NCBI GenBank assembly: GCA_025358305.1
Contig: JANYJZ010000003.1
Span: 124,001 to 188,000, forward strand
Length of the DNA: 64,000 nucleotides
Direction of reading: 5' to 3'
Origin: Ignavibacteriota bacterium
GTDB taxonomy: Bacteria; Bacteroidota; Ignavibacteria; UBA10030; SZUA-254
This document shows, piece after piece, positions 10,272 through 19,261 of the stretch. Numbering within the stretch: the first letter of the stretch is position 1; every line of letters begins with the position of its first letter. Both the position numbers and the translations under genes were made by a program. The notes under the pieces were generated by a model that had not been told where the DNA came from, did not search any database, and saw only the letters and a program-made list of their open reading frames with translations.

Positions 10272-11318
10272 CTAATAACCGTCGCCGTGCTCGTCGCCCG
10301 AGACCTTGCCCCGGAACGACCGGTAGACGTACGAAAAATACCCTGTTGCAAGGAGCATCCCCGCGATCCACCATGTCAATCCGACGCCGAGGCCGTATCC
10401 CGAGGTCGCGCTGTTGTAGGCCGTGAGGCTCCAGATGGGGTTGGTCGAGGCGGGAAGCATCCGGGGAAAGAGCCCGAACGCCGTACTGGCGAGCATGCCG
10501 CCGATGTAGAGCGATGACGAGAGGAACGCCGCGCCGTCGCGGCCCTTGCGCTGGAACAGGAGCGAGCCCCCGAGCCCACCCACCGCCAGGAGGGGCAGGA
10601 CCATTCCTGCGGGATGGCGGCCGTAGTTGTCCCAGAGTTCGGGGTGGATGGAGAACGTCGCCGCCATCGCCACGATCGACGTGGCGCACGTTCCGATCCA
10701 GGCCCGGAAGGCGAACGACCGGGCGCGCGCCCGGAGGTCGCCTTCGGTCTTCATTGCAATGAAGTGCGCCCCGTGCATGGCGAGCGTGCAGAGGGCGACG
10801 ACGCCCATGATGACGGTGAACCAGTCGAGGATGCCCGCCTCGGGAACCACGGTGAACGTCGTCCACAAGGGGGCGAAGAAGTATCCCTGTGCATCGAGCG
10901 GCACGCCGCGCACGACGTTGCCGAGTGCGGCGCCGAAGAAGATCGTCAGGAGAAGGCTCGAAACGGAAAACACGGTATCCCAGAATGAGAGCCACATCGG
11001 GTGATGGATCTGGTGCCGCAGTTCGATCCCGAGCCCGCGGAGCATGAGGAGCCAAAGGACGATCATGAGGGGGAGATAGAACCCGCTGAAGCTCGAGGCG
11101 TAGACGTGCGGGAACGCGAGGAAGAGCGTGCCGCCGCCTGCGAGCAGCCAGACCTCGTTGCCGTCCCAGAAGGGGCCGATCGCCCTGATGATGCTGCGGC
11201 GGTCCTCTTTCGATCGTCCGACGAAGAGGTGGAGGATGCCCGCCCCAAGATCGAATCCGTCGAGGATGACGTACACGGCGATCATGAGTGCGATGATCCA
11301 GTACCAGAGAAATTCCAT
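10272..11318 (-). CDS. cydB: Cytochrome bd ubiquinol oxidase subunit II
   Basis: MEFLWYWIIALMIAVYVILDGFDLGAGILHLFVGRS...IGPFWDGNEVWLLAGGGTLFLAFP. Confidence 0.94.
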   Translation of the reverse strand: MEFLWYWIIALMIAVYVILDGFDLGAGILHLFVGRSKEDRRSIIRAIGPFWDGNEVWLLAGGGTLFLAFPHVYASSFSGFYLPLMIVLWLLMLRGLGIELRHQIHHPMWLSFWDTVFSVSSLLLTIFFGAALGNVVRGVPLDAQGYFFAPLWTTFTVVPEAGILDWFTVIMGVVALCTLAMHGAHFIAMKTEGDLRARARSFAFRAWIGTCATSIVAMAATFSIHPELWDNYGRHPAGMVLPLLAVGGLGGSLLFQRKGRDGAAFLSSSLYIGGMLASTAFGLFPRMLPASTNPIWSLTAYNSATSGYGLGVGLTWWIAGMLLATGYFSYVYRSFRGKVSGDEHGDGY

Positions 11319-11321
11319 CGC

Positions 11322-12662
11322 TCAGGCCTCCTTCCGCTGTGGAGCCGGCTCGGGGCCCGCGGCGATCGTCTTGAGGACGAGGAGGAGAAAGAGGACGCCG
11401 ATGACGAAATACATGCCGCCGAACCCGAGGAGCGTGAAGAGCCCGCTGCCGGCCGAGACCATCGCGGAGGTCCCGTCGGGCGTCCGGAAGAGTCCGTGAA
11501 TGAGCCAGGGCTGGCGGCCGAGTTCCGCCGTCCACCAGCCGGCCGTGTTCGCGATGTACGGAAAGGGGAAGCTCAGAAGGAGGATCCAGAGCATCCAGCG
11601 GGTCTTGAACAGGGACCTCCGCCAGAGGAGGTACGCCGAGAGGAGGAGGGCCGCCGCCATGACCGTGCCGAGGCCGACCATGATGTGGTAGCTGTAATAG
11701 AGGAGGGGGATGTTCGTCGGCCACTCGCTGGCCGGGAAGGCGTCGAGTCCCTTCACTTCGGCCGACCACCGGAAATACGTCAGGAAGCTGAGCATGTTCG
11801 GGATGTGCAGGGGGTTGTCGATCGCTTTCTTCTCCATGTCCGGCTGTCCGATGAGGATGAGCTCGGCGCCCTGCTTCGTCTCGAAGAGCCCTTCCATGGC
11901 GGCGAGCGTCGCGGGCTGGTACGCGAGGACCTGCTGTCCCTGCGCATCGCCGCTCGGGAAGATCTCGAAGAGCGCCGCAACGATCCCCACGATCACCCCG
12001 ATCCGAACGAACATCGCGCCGTACTCGGTGTCGCGGCGGGCGAGGAGATAATAGGCTCCCGTCGCCGCCATGACGAAGGACGCGGTCACGACGGCCCCTC
12101 CCATCGTGTGGACGTACTGCCAGAGAGCCCAGGAGTTGAACATGAGGTCCTGGAATCTCGACAGGTAGACCGACCCGTCCGCCGCGACGGCGTAACCGAC
12201 CGGGTGCTGCATCCATGCGTTCGTCGCGACGATGAGATAGCCGGAGATCCACGACCCGAGGAACACCATGAACGCCGCGATCCAGTGGCCGCGCGGCCCC
12301 AGCTTCTTCTCCCCGTAGAGGAACAGTCCCAGGAAGCTCGATTCGAGGAAGAACGCGAACACCCCCTCCATCGCGAGGGTCTGGCCGATGACGCCGCCGG
12401 CGAACGTCGAGAACCGGGCCCAGTTCGTGCCGAATTGGAACTCCATGGGGATGCCGGTGACGACGCCGATCGCGAAGTTCACGGCGAAGATCTTCGCCCA
12501 GAAGCGCGCCGCATGGTCGTAGCGCTCGTCGCGCTTCCTGAGGGCGATGGTCTTCAGGATGACGATGAGGAGTCCGAGCCCCATCGTGAGCTGCGGGAAC
12601 AGGTAGTGGAACGTGATGGTAAAGGCGAACTGCAGCCGGTGAATGAGGAGGGCGTCTTCCAT
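11322..12662 (-). CDS. cydA: Cytochrome bd ubiquinol oxidase subunit I
   Basis: MEDALLIHRLQFAFTITFHYLFPQLTMGLGLLIVILK...GIPMEFQFGTNWARFSTFAGGVIGQTLAMEGVFAFFLESSFLGLFL. Confidence 0.95.
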   Translation of the reverse strand: MEDALLIHRLQFAFTITFHYLFPQLTMGLGLLIVILKTIALRKRDERYDHAARFWAKIFAVNFAIGVVTGIPMEFQFGTNWARFSTFAGGVIGQTLAMEGVFAFFLESSFLGLFLYGEKKLGPRGHWIAAFMVFLGSWISGYLIVATNAWMQHPVGYAVAADGSVYLSRFQDLMFNSWALWQYVHTMGGAVVTASFVMAATGAYYLLARRDTEYGAMFVRIGVIVGIVAALFEIFPSGDAQGQQVLAYQPATLAAMEGLFETKQGAELILIGQPDMEKKAIDNPLHIPNMLSFLTYFRWSAEVKGLDAFPASEWPTNIPLLYYSYHIMVGLGTVMAAALLLSAYLLWRRSLFKTRWMLWILLLSFPFPYIANTAGWWTAELGRQPWLIHGLFRTPDGTSAMVSAGSGLFTLLGFGGMYFVIGVLFLLLVLKTIAAGPEPAPQRKEA

Positions 12663-12943
12663 AGGTCCGTTCGGGCGTTGAATGGGCGTTGCGTGGAAAT
12701 AATGTACTGAACGGGGCCTCGATTTGCAACCCGGCGAACAGGCCGAATCCGGCCCTGCGCACTGCCCCGTGACGTGTGTTCCGTCACGGCGTGCGCGTTT
12801 GGCATTGTATTTATGCAGAAAATTCGCTTTGTTATAGGATACCGCATCCAATTCGGCCTATTGCCGTACACGAAAGGAAGAAGTCCTTTGAGACCCCCGC
12901 GGTGTCGTATCCACTACGTAGTGTGCTTGAGGAGAACGTGTTC

Positions 12944-14605
12944 ATGAGGAAGACCATATCCGTCCGAACGACGATCGTGCTTGTACTGACATCGCTCGGG
13001 CTCGGCATCGGCGCAACAAGGCTTATTTCCGGCGACAACATCTTTGAAGATCTCAATAAGTTCAAGGACGTCCTTTCGCTGGCCCAGAAATTCTATGTCG
13101 ACGACATCGACTCGAAGAAGCTCACCGAAGCGGCCATCAACGGCATGCTGACGCAGCTCGACCCGCATTCGGTCTATCTCCCGCCGTCCACCACGAAGCA
13201 GGAAGCCGAACGGTTCCAGGGCTCGTACCAGGGCGTGGGTCTGGAGATCCTGGCCCTCAATGACACGATCATGGTCTCCGAACCGATGGGCGGGGGGCCG
13301 GCCGCGCAGCTCGGCATACTGTCGAACGACAAGATCATCCGGATCGACGACAGCAGCGCCGTCGGCTACACCACGGCGCGTGCTTCACTGAAGCTCCGTG
13401 GCCCGAAGGGTACGAAGGTCACCGTCACGATCCTCCGTTCGGGGGTCAAACAACAGCTCGTCTACGACATCGTCCGCGACAACATCGCCCTGACGAGCGT
13501 CGACGTCGCGCTCATGATCACTCCCGAAGTGGGATACGTGAGCGTCAACCGCTTCAGCGCGACGACGTCGACCGAGATGGTCGCCGCGCTCGGAAAGCTC
13601 CAGGGGGAAGGGATGAAGCGTCTCGTTCTCGATCTGCGGGGCAACCCCGGCGGATACATGCAGGAAGCGGTGAAGATGGCTGATCTCTTCCTCGGCGGAG
13701 GCACCGAGAAGGAACCGCACAAGATCGTCTTTACAAAGGCCCGCGTACCGGAGCTCGAGGAAGTGTACGTCGCCCAAAGCGGCCAGGAGTACGAACAGAC
13801 GCCCCTCATCGTCCTGGTGAACAACGGTTCCGCGAGCGCGAGCGAGATCGTCGCGGGCGCCATTCAGGACTGGGACCGCGGGCTCATCGTCGGCGAGACA
13901 AGCTTCGGGAAGGGCCTCGTTCAGCGTCAGTGGGACTTCCAGGACGGGTCGTCGATCCGTCTCACCATCGCGCGGTACTATACGCCGAGCGGTCGGCTCA
14001 TCCAGCGGTCGTATGACGGCAAGGACGCGGAAGCGTACCGCGAAGAGGCGTTCACACGCAACGAAAGTGAAGGCGACAACCTCGATCATGCGAACGACGT
14101 CCGGTCGAAGGCCGACAGCGCGCGCCCGAAGTTCCGGACGAACGGGAACCGCGTCGTCTACGGCGGCGGCGGCATCACGCCGGACTACATCGTGAAGCCG
14201 GGCGACCTCACCGAAGGGACGAAGGACCTTCTGCGGAGGGACGTGTTCTATTCGTTCTCGACGGCCTACATGGACGCGCAGGGTCCGGCGCTGCGGTCGA
14301 CGTACGGCACGGACTATCAGAAGTTCGACGGGTCGTTCACCGTCTCGGACGGCGTCTTGAACGACTTCAAGGCGTACGTCAAGTCAAAGTCGTTGACGAT
14401 CGCCGACAGCGTCTACCAGAAGGACGGGGAGTTTCTCAAGGCGCGGCTCAAGGCATACGTCGCGCGGAGCCTCTCGGGGAATGAAGGATGGTACTCGGTG
14501 ATGCTCCATGTCGACCCGCAGCTGAAGAAGGCGCTCACGCTCTTCCCCGAAGCGCAGAAGATCGCCGGGCTCGACAAGACCTCCGGGAGCAAGAAGATCA
14601 ATTAA
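12944..14605 (+). CDS. S41 family C-terminal processing peptidase (PDZ domain)
   Basis: GMLTQLDPHSVYLPPSTTKQEAERFQGSYQGVGLEI; catalytic region VNNGSASASEIVAGAIQDWDRGLIVGETSFGKGLVQ. Confidence 0.95.
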   Translation: MRKTISVRTTIVLVLTSLGLGIGATRLISGDNIFEDLNKFKDVLSLAQKFYVDDIDSKKLTEAAINGMLTQLDPHSVYLPPSTTKQEAERFQGSYQGVGLEILALNDTIMVSEPMGGGPAAQLGILSNDKIIRIDDSSAVGYTTARASLKLRGPKGTKVTVTILRSGVKQQLVYDIVRDNIALTSVDVALMITPEVGYVSVNRFSATTSTEMVAALGKLQGEGMKRLVLDLRGNPGGYMQEAVKMADLFLGGGTEKEPHKIVFTKARVPELEEVYVAQSGQEYEQTPLIVLVNNGSASASEIVAGAIQDWDRGLIVGETSFGKGLVQRQWDFQDGSSIRLTIARYYTPSGRLIQRSYDGKDAEAYREEAFTRNESEGDNLDHANDVRSKADSARPKFRTNGNRVVYGGGGITPDYIVKPGDLTEGTKDLLRRDVFYSFSTAYMDAQGPALRSTYGTDYQKFDGSFTVSDGVLNDFKAYVKSKSLTIADSVYQKDGEFLKARLKAYVARSLSGNEGWYSVMLHVDPQLKKALTLFPEAQKIAGLDKTSGSKKIN

Positions 14606-14627
14606 GGTACGGGAACGTTCGCGTTCC

Positions 14628-14661
14628 AACGGGCTTCCGCATTAGCATGCGGAAGCCCGTT
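14628..14661 (+). terminator. Stem-loop downstream of the S41 protease
   Basis: Perfect 15-bp inverted repeat AACGGGCTTCCGCAT-TAGC-ATGCGGAAGCCCGTT, followed by GTATTATTATG. Confidence 0.7.
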
Positions 14662-14796
14662 GTATTATTATGACGCCGGCGTGCCGGCGGCGAAGACCTT
14701 GACGAGCGCGAGACCCGCGACAAATCCCCCGAATTGACGAACGGGATTATCGTGCGGTCGCTGTTGTCGTCACCTATCGGAAAGAGCATGCGTCGC

Positions 14797-15306
14797 TCAG
14801 CGTGTCACCGCTTGGCCGACCTGCTTCCATCGGACGGCAAAGTAGGCGATGACGAGCGATCCCATGGGCACGGGAAAGAAGAGCGCGAGGACCGCGACGA
14901 GGGGCGAGACCGCTGCAGAGACCACCTGCCCCGGAGGCCGGAATGATGCGAGAGATTGGCTGAGCCCTGCGACCCCGCCGCCCACGACGAGCGGCAAGGC
15001 GAGTCCGACGATCGGGCTCGCGTCGCGGAGCACCGCCCCGGTAAGGAGCGTTCCCGCGACCATCGCGGCGGGTGTCGCGAACAGCTCCAGAAATCGTCCC
15101 GCCCGCGCGGTGGCGTATGCAGCGAGCTCGGCCACTGCGCATACCGCGATGATGATGAGCGCCGGAAGCGAGCCGATCCACTCAAATCCGCGGCTCGGCG
15201 TCACAAACCCAAGCCACGATGCGGCACTCAGGGCGAGCGCCGGAAGGAACAGCCTGAGGCCGCAAGCGGCGCTCAGGCTGATGCCGAGGAGAAGGGAGGG
15301 AAGCAT
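14797..15306 (-). CDS. DUF4126 family membrane protein
   Basis: LLLGISLSAACGLRLFLPALALSAAS...GTLLTGAVLRDASPIVGLALPLVVGGGVAGLSQ. Confidence 0.8.
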   Translation of the reverse strand: MLPSLLLGISLSAACGLRLFLPALALSAASWLGFVTPSRGFEWIGSLPALIIIAVCAVAELAAYATARAGRFLELFATPAAMVAGTLLTGAVLRDASPIVGLALPLVVGGGVAGLSQSLASFRPPGQVVSAAVSPLVAVLALFFPVPMGSLVIAYFAVRWKQVGQAVTR

Positions 15307-15321
15307 TGGAGGGGTCGGCGC

Positions 15322-15951
15322 CTAGCGCAGCTCCTCGGGGTTGACCATCTTGTAGATCGTTGCCGCCGCGGCACCGCCCGCGAAATTGCCGATGAGGAAG
15401 ATCCAGATGTTGCTCATAGAGCTCAGTCCCATCGTCGTGATGCCGACCGCGACGGCGGGGTTGTAGGCGCCTCCGGAGATCGCGCCGCCGGCGTACGCGC
15501 CGATGAGCACGGTGAACCCGATGGCGAGTCCGTAGTAGGAGTTTCCGGCATTCTTCTTGGAGGTCGCCGTGTTGAGGACGACGTAGCAGAGGGCGAACGT
15601 GAAGAGGAATTCCACGAGGAGCGCCCGTATGGCGTCAGGGTCCGAGGGCGCGATGATGGCGTCCGCCTTCAAGAATTTCACGATCAGAGCGGCGACGATC
15701 CCCGCGACGACCTGCGCCCCCATGTAGGGAGCGACGTCCTTCGAGTCGCACTTGCCGCGCATCCAGACGGCGAGCGTTACGGCGGGATTATAGTGGCCGC
15801 CGGAGATGTGCCCGCCGGCGTAGACCATCACCATGAGCGCGCTGCCGATGGCGAGCGGCGCGAGAGAGCCTGCCCCGGGATCGATGACCGTGAGGCCGAC
15901 GACGAGAACGAGGAAAAAGGTGCCGATAAATTCAACAAGAATGTTTTTCAT
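15322..15951 (-). CDS. Aquaporin/MIP family channel
   Basis: Two NPA boxes: SGGHYNPAVTLAVW and SGGAYNPAVAVG. Confidence 0.93.
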   Translation of the reverse strand: MKNILVEFIGTFFLVLVVGLTVIDPGAGSLAPLAIGSALMVMVYAGGHISGGHYNPAVTLAVWMRGKCDSKDVAPYMGAQVVAGIVAALIVKFLKADAIIAPSDPDAIRALLVEFLFTFALCYVVLNTATSKKNAGNSYYGLAIGFTVLIGAYAGGAISGGAYNPAVAVGITTMGLSSMSNIWIFLIGNFAGGAAAATIYKMVNPEELR

Positions 15952-15991
15952 GCGAGCTCCTGTTCGTGAGCAGTGAAAGAAATCCTGGGGC

Positions 15992-16813
15992 CTATTTGCC
16001 CGCTTTGTAGTACCGAAGCGCCTCGGGAAGCGCTTCCTTGATCTGCGCGATGCGCGTCTCATCGGAGGGGTGCGTGCTCATGAACTCCGGGGGCGCCCCG
16101 CCGGCGTTTTGCTGCGCCATGCGCTGCCAGAAGTCGACCGCGCCCGTCGGGTTGTATCCCGCCATCGCCATGAAGACGAGGCCGAGATGGTCGGCTTCGC
16201 TCTCCTGCTGGCGGCTGAAGGGGAGGAGGACGCCGTACTGCGTCCCCGCGCCGAAGACCGTCATCCAGACCTGCTGTGTCTCCTGCGGCTTGCTTTCAAG
16301 CACCTTTTCGAGCGCCATGCCGCCGAACTGCGTGAGAAGCTGCTGGCTCATCCGTTCGTTCCCGTGCTCGGCGACCGCGTGCGCGATCTCGTGCCCCAGG
16401 ACCACCGCGAGGCCTTCGTCGGACCTAGTCACCGGGAGGATCCCGGTATAGACGACGACCTTGCCGCCCGGCATGCACCAGGCGTTGACCTCTTTGCTCT
16501 CGACGACGTTGAACTCCCACCGGTAGCCGTTGAGCTGTCCGGAGAGGTTGTTCTGCCGGAAGTACTGCTCCACCGCTCCCTGGATCCGCTTGCCGACCTT
16601 CTGCACCTGCTGTATCTGCGCCTGGTTCGTCGTCGGCTTGTTCGTCTTCAGGAAATCTGTGTACTGCTGGGCGCTCATCGAGAGCATCGTGCCCCCCGGG
16701 ATGAGATTGAGCTGTCTCCTTCCCGTCACCGGGACGCTCGCGCAGGAGAGGAGGAACATCCCGAGCAGGAAGAGCGCGGCGAGCGCAGTTGTGCGTACGT
16801 GTCTGGTACTCAT
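15992..16813 (-). CDS. M48 family metallopeptidase, lipoprotein
   Basis: Lipobox LLSCASVPVTGRRQLNLIPGG; zinc motif GHEIAHAVAEHGNERMS. Confidence 0.93.
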   Translation of the reverse strand: MSTRHVRTTALAALFLLGMFLLSCASVPVTGRRQLNLIPGGTMLSMSAQQYTDFLKTNKPTTNQAQIQQVQKVGKRIQGAVEQYFRQNNLSGQLNGYRWEFNVVESKEVNAWCMPGGKVVVYTGILPVTRSDEGLAVVLGHEIAHAVAEHGNERMSQQLLTQFGGMALEKVLESKPQETQQVWMTVFGAGTQYGVLLPFSRQQESEADHLGLVFMAMAGYNPTGAVDFWQRMAQQNAGGAPPEFMSTHPSDETRIAQIKEALPEALRYYKAGK

Positions 16814-16913
16814 GTGATTCCTCGCAGTGGAGATGGCATGGATCGGATCGGCGGCAGAACGCTCCGGGTTTGAGGCCCGGGGCGTCTGCCGCGGATTCAA
16901 CGGAGACCGCGTG

Positions 16914-17318
16914 TTACTTCTTTCCCCTGAGGGCGTCCCGGATCTCGGTGAGGAGCACCTCTTCCTTCGTCGGAGCGGGGGGTGCCGCGGGGGCCTCCTC
17001 CTTCTTGCGCTTGAGGGCGTTCATCGTCTTGATGACCATAAAGATGGCGAACGCAACGATGAGGAAGTCGACGATCGACTGGACGAACGCGCCGTAGCGC
17101 AGGAGCACCGCTGGTTCGGTTCCCACGGCTTCCTTCAGCGTGACCGCAAGATTGGTGAAGTTGACGCCGCCGAGCGCGAGTCCGATGGGTGGCATGATGA
17201 CGTCGCCGACGATCGAGGAGACCACTTTCCCAAAAGCGCCGCCGATGATGATGCCGACCGCGAGGTCAATGACGTTCCCCTTCATCGCGAACTCTTTGAA
17301 CTCTTTGATCATGCTCAT
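16914..17318 (-). CDS. mscL: Large-conductance mechanosensitive channel
   Basis: [52 protein letters not shown]. Confidence 0.96.
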   Translation of the reverse strand: MSMIKEFKEFAMKGNVIDLAVGIIIGGAFGKVVSSIVGDVIMPPIGLALGGVNFTNLAVTLKEAVGTEPAVLLRYGAFVQSIVDFLIVAFAIFMVIKTMNALKRKKEEAPAAPPAPTKEEVLLTEIRDALRGKK

Positions 17319-17350
17319 AGCTGACTCCTTGTTGTGTGGTGAATGGTGGC

Positions 17351-18259
17351 CTAGAGGAACGTGTAGCTCAGTCCGAGTGACAGGACCTGCTTGATCTGCG
17401 TATAGGGCGTCACGCGCGGATCGTCGATGAGCGTCAGGCTAAGGTTCGTCGTGACGAACTTATTGACCTTCGCCGAGATGGAATTGTCGCTGCGGAGCGA
17501 CGTGAACGCCGGGTCGGAGAAGGGAACGAACACTTCGAACCTCGAGATGAACTGCATGTTCTCCGCGAACACCCAGTTGATATCGGTGACCGATTCTGCG
17601 CCGCCGTTGATCTTCACTTTTTCGACAGTTGGGGTGAGCGGATCGTCCGTATAGAGCGGCGCGAACTGCGATGCGAAGATCTCACGGACGCCGACGCCGA
17701 GGCGGGTCGTGACCTCGGGAAGCGGCTTGTAGGCCACGCCGACGCTCTGCGTGAGGTACCCTGGGTCGAGGAACTTCGAGACGACCGCGCTGTTCCCGGC
17801 GTTGTCGTAGGCGTACCCTTTCGCAAACTGCGACCGGACCGTGGCGGCGATGTACGGGTTGATGTAGAGCCCAAACTTGTAGATGAGGAGCGATTCGAGA
17901 TAGATCTCGTCGTCCGTCTTGCGCAAGCCCTGGTTCCCCAGCCGGGTCTGGCCGAAGGCCATCCGGTAGGAGTTCGTCCAGAGCGTGAGTTCCATCTCCT
18001 GGACGGAATTGCCCGCGAGGGAGACGGTGTACGAGAGCGCGTTCGCTCCTCCCGCCGCCCAGTCCTTGAACGAGATCTGCGTGAGGTTGAGTCCGCCCAC
18101 CACGCCGTGCGTCCAGCCGTAGACCTTCGCGGTGTCCTTCCCGACCTGGGCCGCCTTCTCCTGAAACTTCTTCTCCTGTTCGATCTGATCCTTCGTCTTC
18201 TCCTGGGCGAATGCGGCGAACGAGACGAGCGTCAGCAGCACAACAAGTGTCAAGCGCAT
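17351..18259 (-). CDS. DUF3078-type secreted protein
   Basis: Signal peptide; [37 protein letters not shown]. Confidence 0.78.
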   Translation of the reverse strand: MRLTLVVLLTLVSFAAFAQEKTKDQIEQEKKFQEKAAQVGKDTAKVYGWTHGVVGGLNLTQISFKDWAAGGANALSYTVSLAGNSVQEMELTLWTNSYRMAFGQTRLGNQGLRKTDDEIYLESLLIYKFGLYINPYIAATVRSQFAKGYAYDNAGNSAVVSKFLDPGYLTQSVGVAYKPLPEVTTRLGVGVREIFASQFAPLYTDDPLTPTVEKVKINGGAESVTDINWVFAENMQFISRFEVFVPFSDPAFTSLRSDNSISAKVNKFVTTNLSLTLIDDPRVTPYTQIKQVLSLGLSYTFL

Positions 18260-18311
18260 TGGTAACGTCCTTCGTGAGATGGTGTTTGGGTTGTCATAGA
18301 GGAACGGACCG

Positions 18312-18338
18312 GGCGGCCGCTGTAGGAAAGCGGCCGCC
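18312..18338 (-). terminator. GC-rich stem-loop downstream of the Lys/Ala-rich gene
   Basis: GGCGGCCGCT-gtaggaa-AGCGGCCGCC, 10-bp perfect stem; no strong T tract. Confidence 0.4.
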
Positions 18339-18367
18339 TGCGCCCGTCGGCACTTCGCGCGGACGCG

Positions 18368-19168
18368 TTATTTCTTCACGTATACTTTGTCCCCGTTGTC
18401 GTTATAGTAGAATTGTCCGCCGCGGGGTCCTTCAAAGATATTCTTGCCGTCCGCGGTCTTGCCGACGATCTTCGCGCCGACGAAGTCCTTCACGTAGCTC
18501 TTGTTGCCGCTCTCGGTCAGGTAGTAGAAGCCGCCCCGGCTCCCTTCGTAGACGACCTTGCCGGTCGCTGTCTTGCCCACTTCGGGATCCTTCGCGGCGG
18601 CCGCTTTGCCCGAGGTCTTCTCCGGTGCGCCCTTCGTGCCTGTTTCGGCCGGGGTCGCAGGGGAAACTTCCTTGGCCTTCGTGCCGGTCATGGCGGAAGC
18701 GCCCTTCTTCGAAGGCTTCTTCTCCGTCGCGGGCTCGCTGCTTGCGGGAGCCGCCGTCTTGTCGGACTTCACTTCTTTCGCTTCCTTGGCGGCCTTCTTC
18801 GAGGCTTTCGTTTCCTTCACGGCGTCGTCGCCCTTCGACTTCTCGCCCTTCATCTCTTTCGCTTCCTTGGCGGGTTTCTTCGAGGCTTTCGTTTCCTTCA
18901 CGGCGTCGTCGCCCTTCGACTTCTCGCCCTTCACTTCTTTCGCTTCCTTGGCGGCCTTCTTCTTCGAGGCCTTCGTCTCCTTCGGTTCTGCGGCGTCCGT
19001 CTTCGGTTTCGCAGCCTTCTTCTCCTTCACTTCTTTCGCTGCCTTGGCGGCCTTCTTCTTGTCCGCTTTTGTCGTTTCCGTTGTGGCGTCCTTCTGGACC
19101 GAGAATGCCATGGTGGGAACGCCGATCACGAGAGAGAAGAACACGAACAGTGCAATGAAACGTTTCAT
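18368..19168 (-). CDS. Secreted Lys/Ala-rich low-complexity protein with two PBCV-type basic adaptor-like repeats
   Basis: MKRFIALFVFFSLVIGVPTMAFS signal; KKAAKEAKEVKGEKSKGDDAVKETKASK repeats; C-term GKVVYEGSRGGFYYLTESGNKSYVK and GKNIFEGPRGGQFYYNDNGDKVYVKK. Confidence 0.7.
   Translation of the reverse strand: MKRFIALFVFFSLVIGVPTMAFSVQKDATTETTKADKKKAAKAAKEVKEKKAAKPKTDAAEPKETKASKKKAAKEAKEVKGEKSKGDDAVKETKASKKPAKEAKEMKGEKSKGDDAVKETKASKKAAKEAKEVKSDKTAAPASSEPATEKKPSKKGASAMTGTKAKEVSPATPAETGTKGAPEKTSGKAAAAKDPEVGKTATGKVVYEGSRGGFYYLTESGNKSYVKDFVGAKIVGKTADGKNIFEGPRGGQFYYNDNGDKVYVKK
18770..19060 (-). repeat. In-frame approximate tandem repeat (about 81 bp unit) encoding ETKASKK-AKEAKE-KGEKSKGDDAVK
   Basis: Near-identical DNA copies around 18790-18960 (ttcgaggctttcgtttccttcacggcgtcgtcgcccttcgacttctcgccct). 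Confidence 0.75.
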
Positions 19169-19208
19169 GATGCGGTTCCTTTCTTGTTGTGCGTCGCTAG
19201 CGGGACGC

Positions 19209-19248
19209 GAAAAAAAACCGTGCCTTCACCCCGAGGGATGAAGGCACG
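19209..19248 (-). terminator. Rho-independent terminator of the OmpA/TSP3 gene
   Basis: CCGTGCCTTCA/TGAAGGCACGG 11-bp stem flanked by A8 on plus strand (T8 on minus strand), just beyond the stop at 19262. Confidence 0.85.
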
Positions 19249-19261
19249 GAAATGCAGTGGT

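Noticed and set aside
11001-12710. 569-aa plus-strand ORF opposite cydAB
   Set aside because: Charged low-complexity shadow ORF; the minus strand has canonical cytochrome bd subunits.
10141-12762. 873-aa minus-strand ORF overlapping cydA/cydB
   Set aside because: Arg/His/Pro-rich off-frame translation typical of high-GC DNA; overlaps two clearly identified genes.
14628-14661. 15-bp inverted repeat considered as a transposon end
   Set aside because: Single hairpin immediately after a stop codon with no transposase or target duplication; best read as a terminator.
18770-19060. Short tandem DNA repeats considered as mobile or CRISPR-like
   Set aside because: In-frame coding repeats of the Lys/Ala-rich protein.
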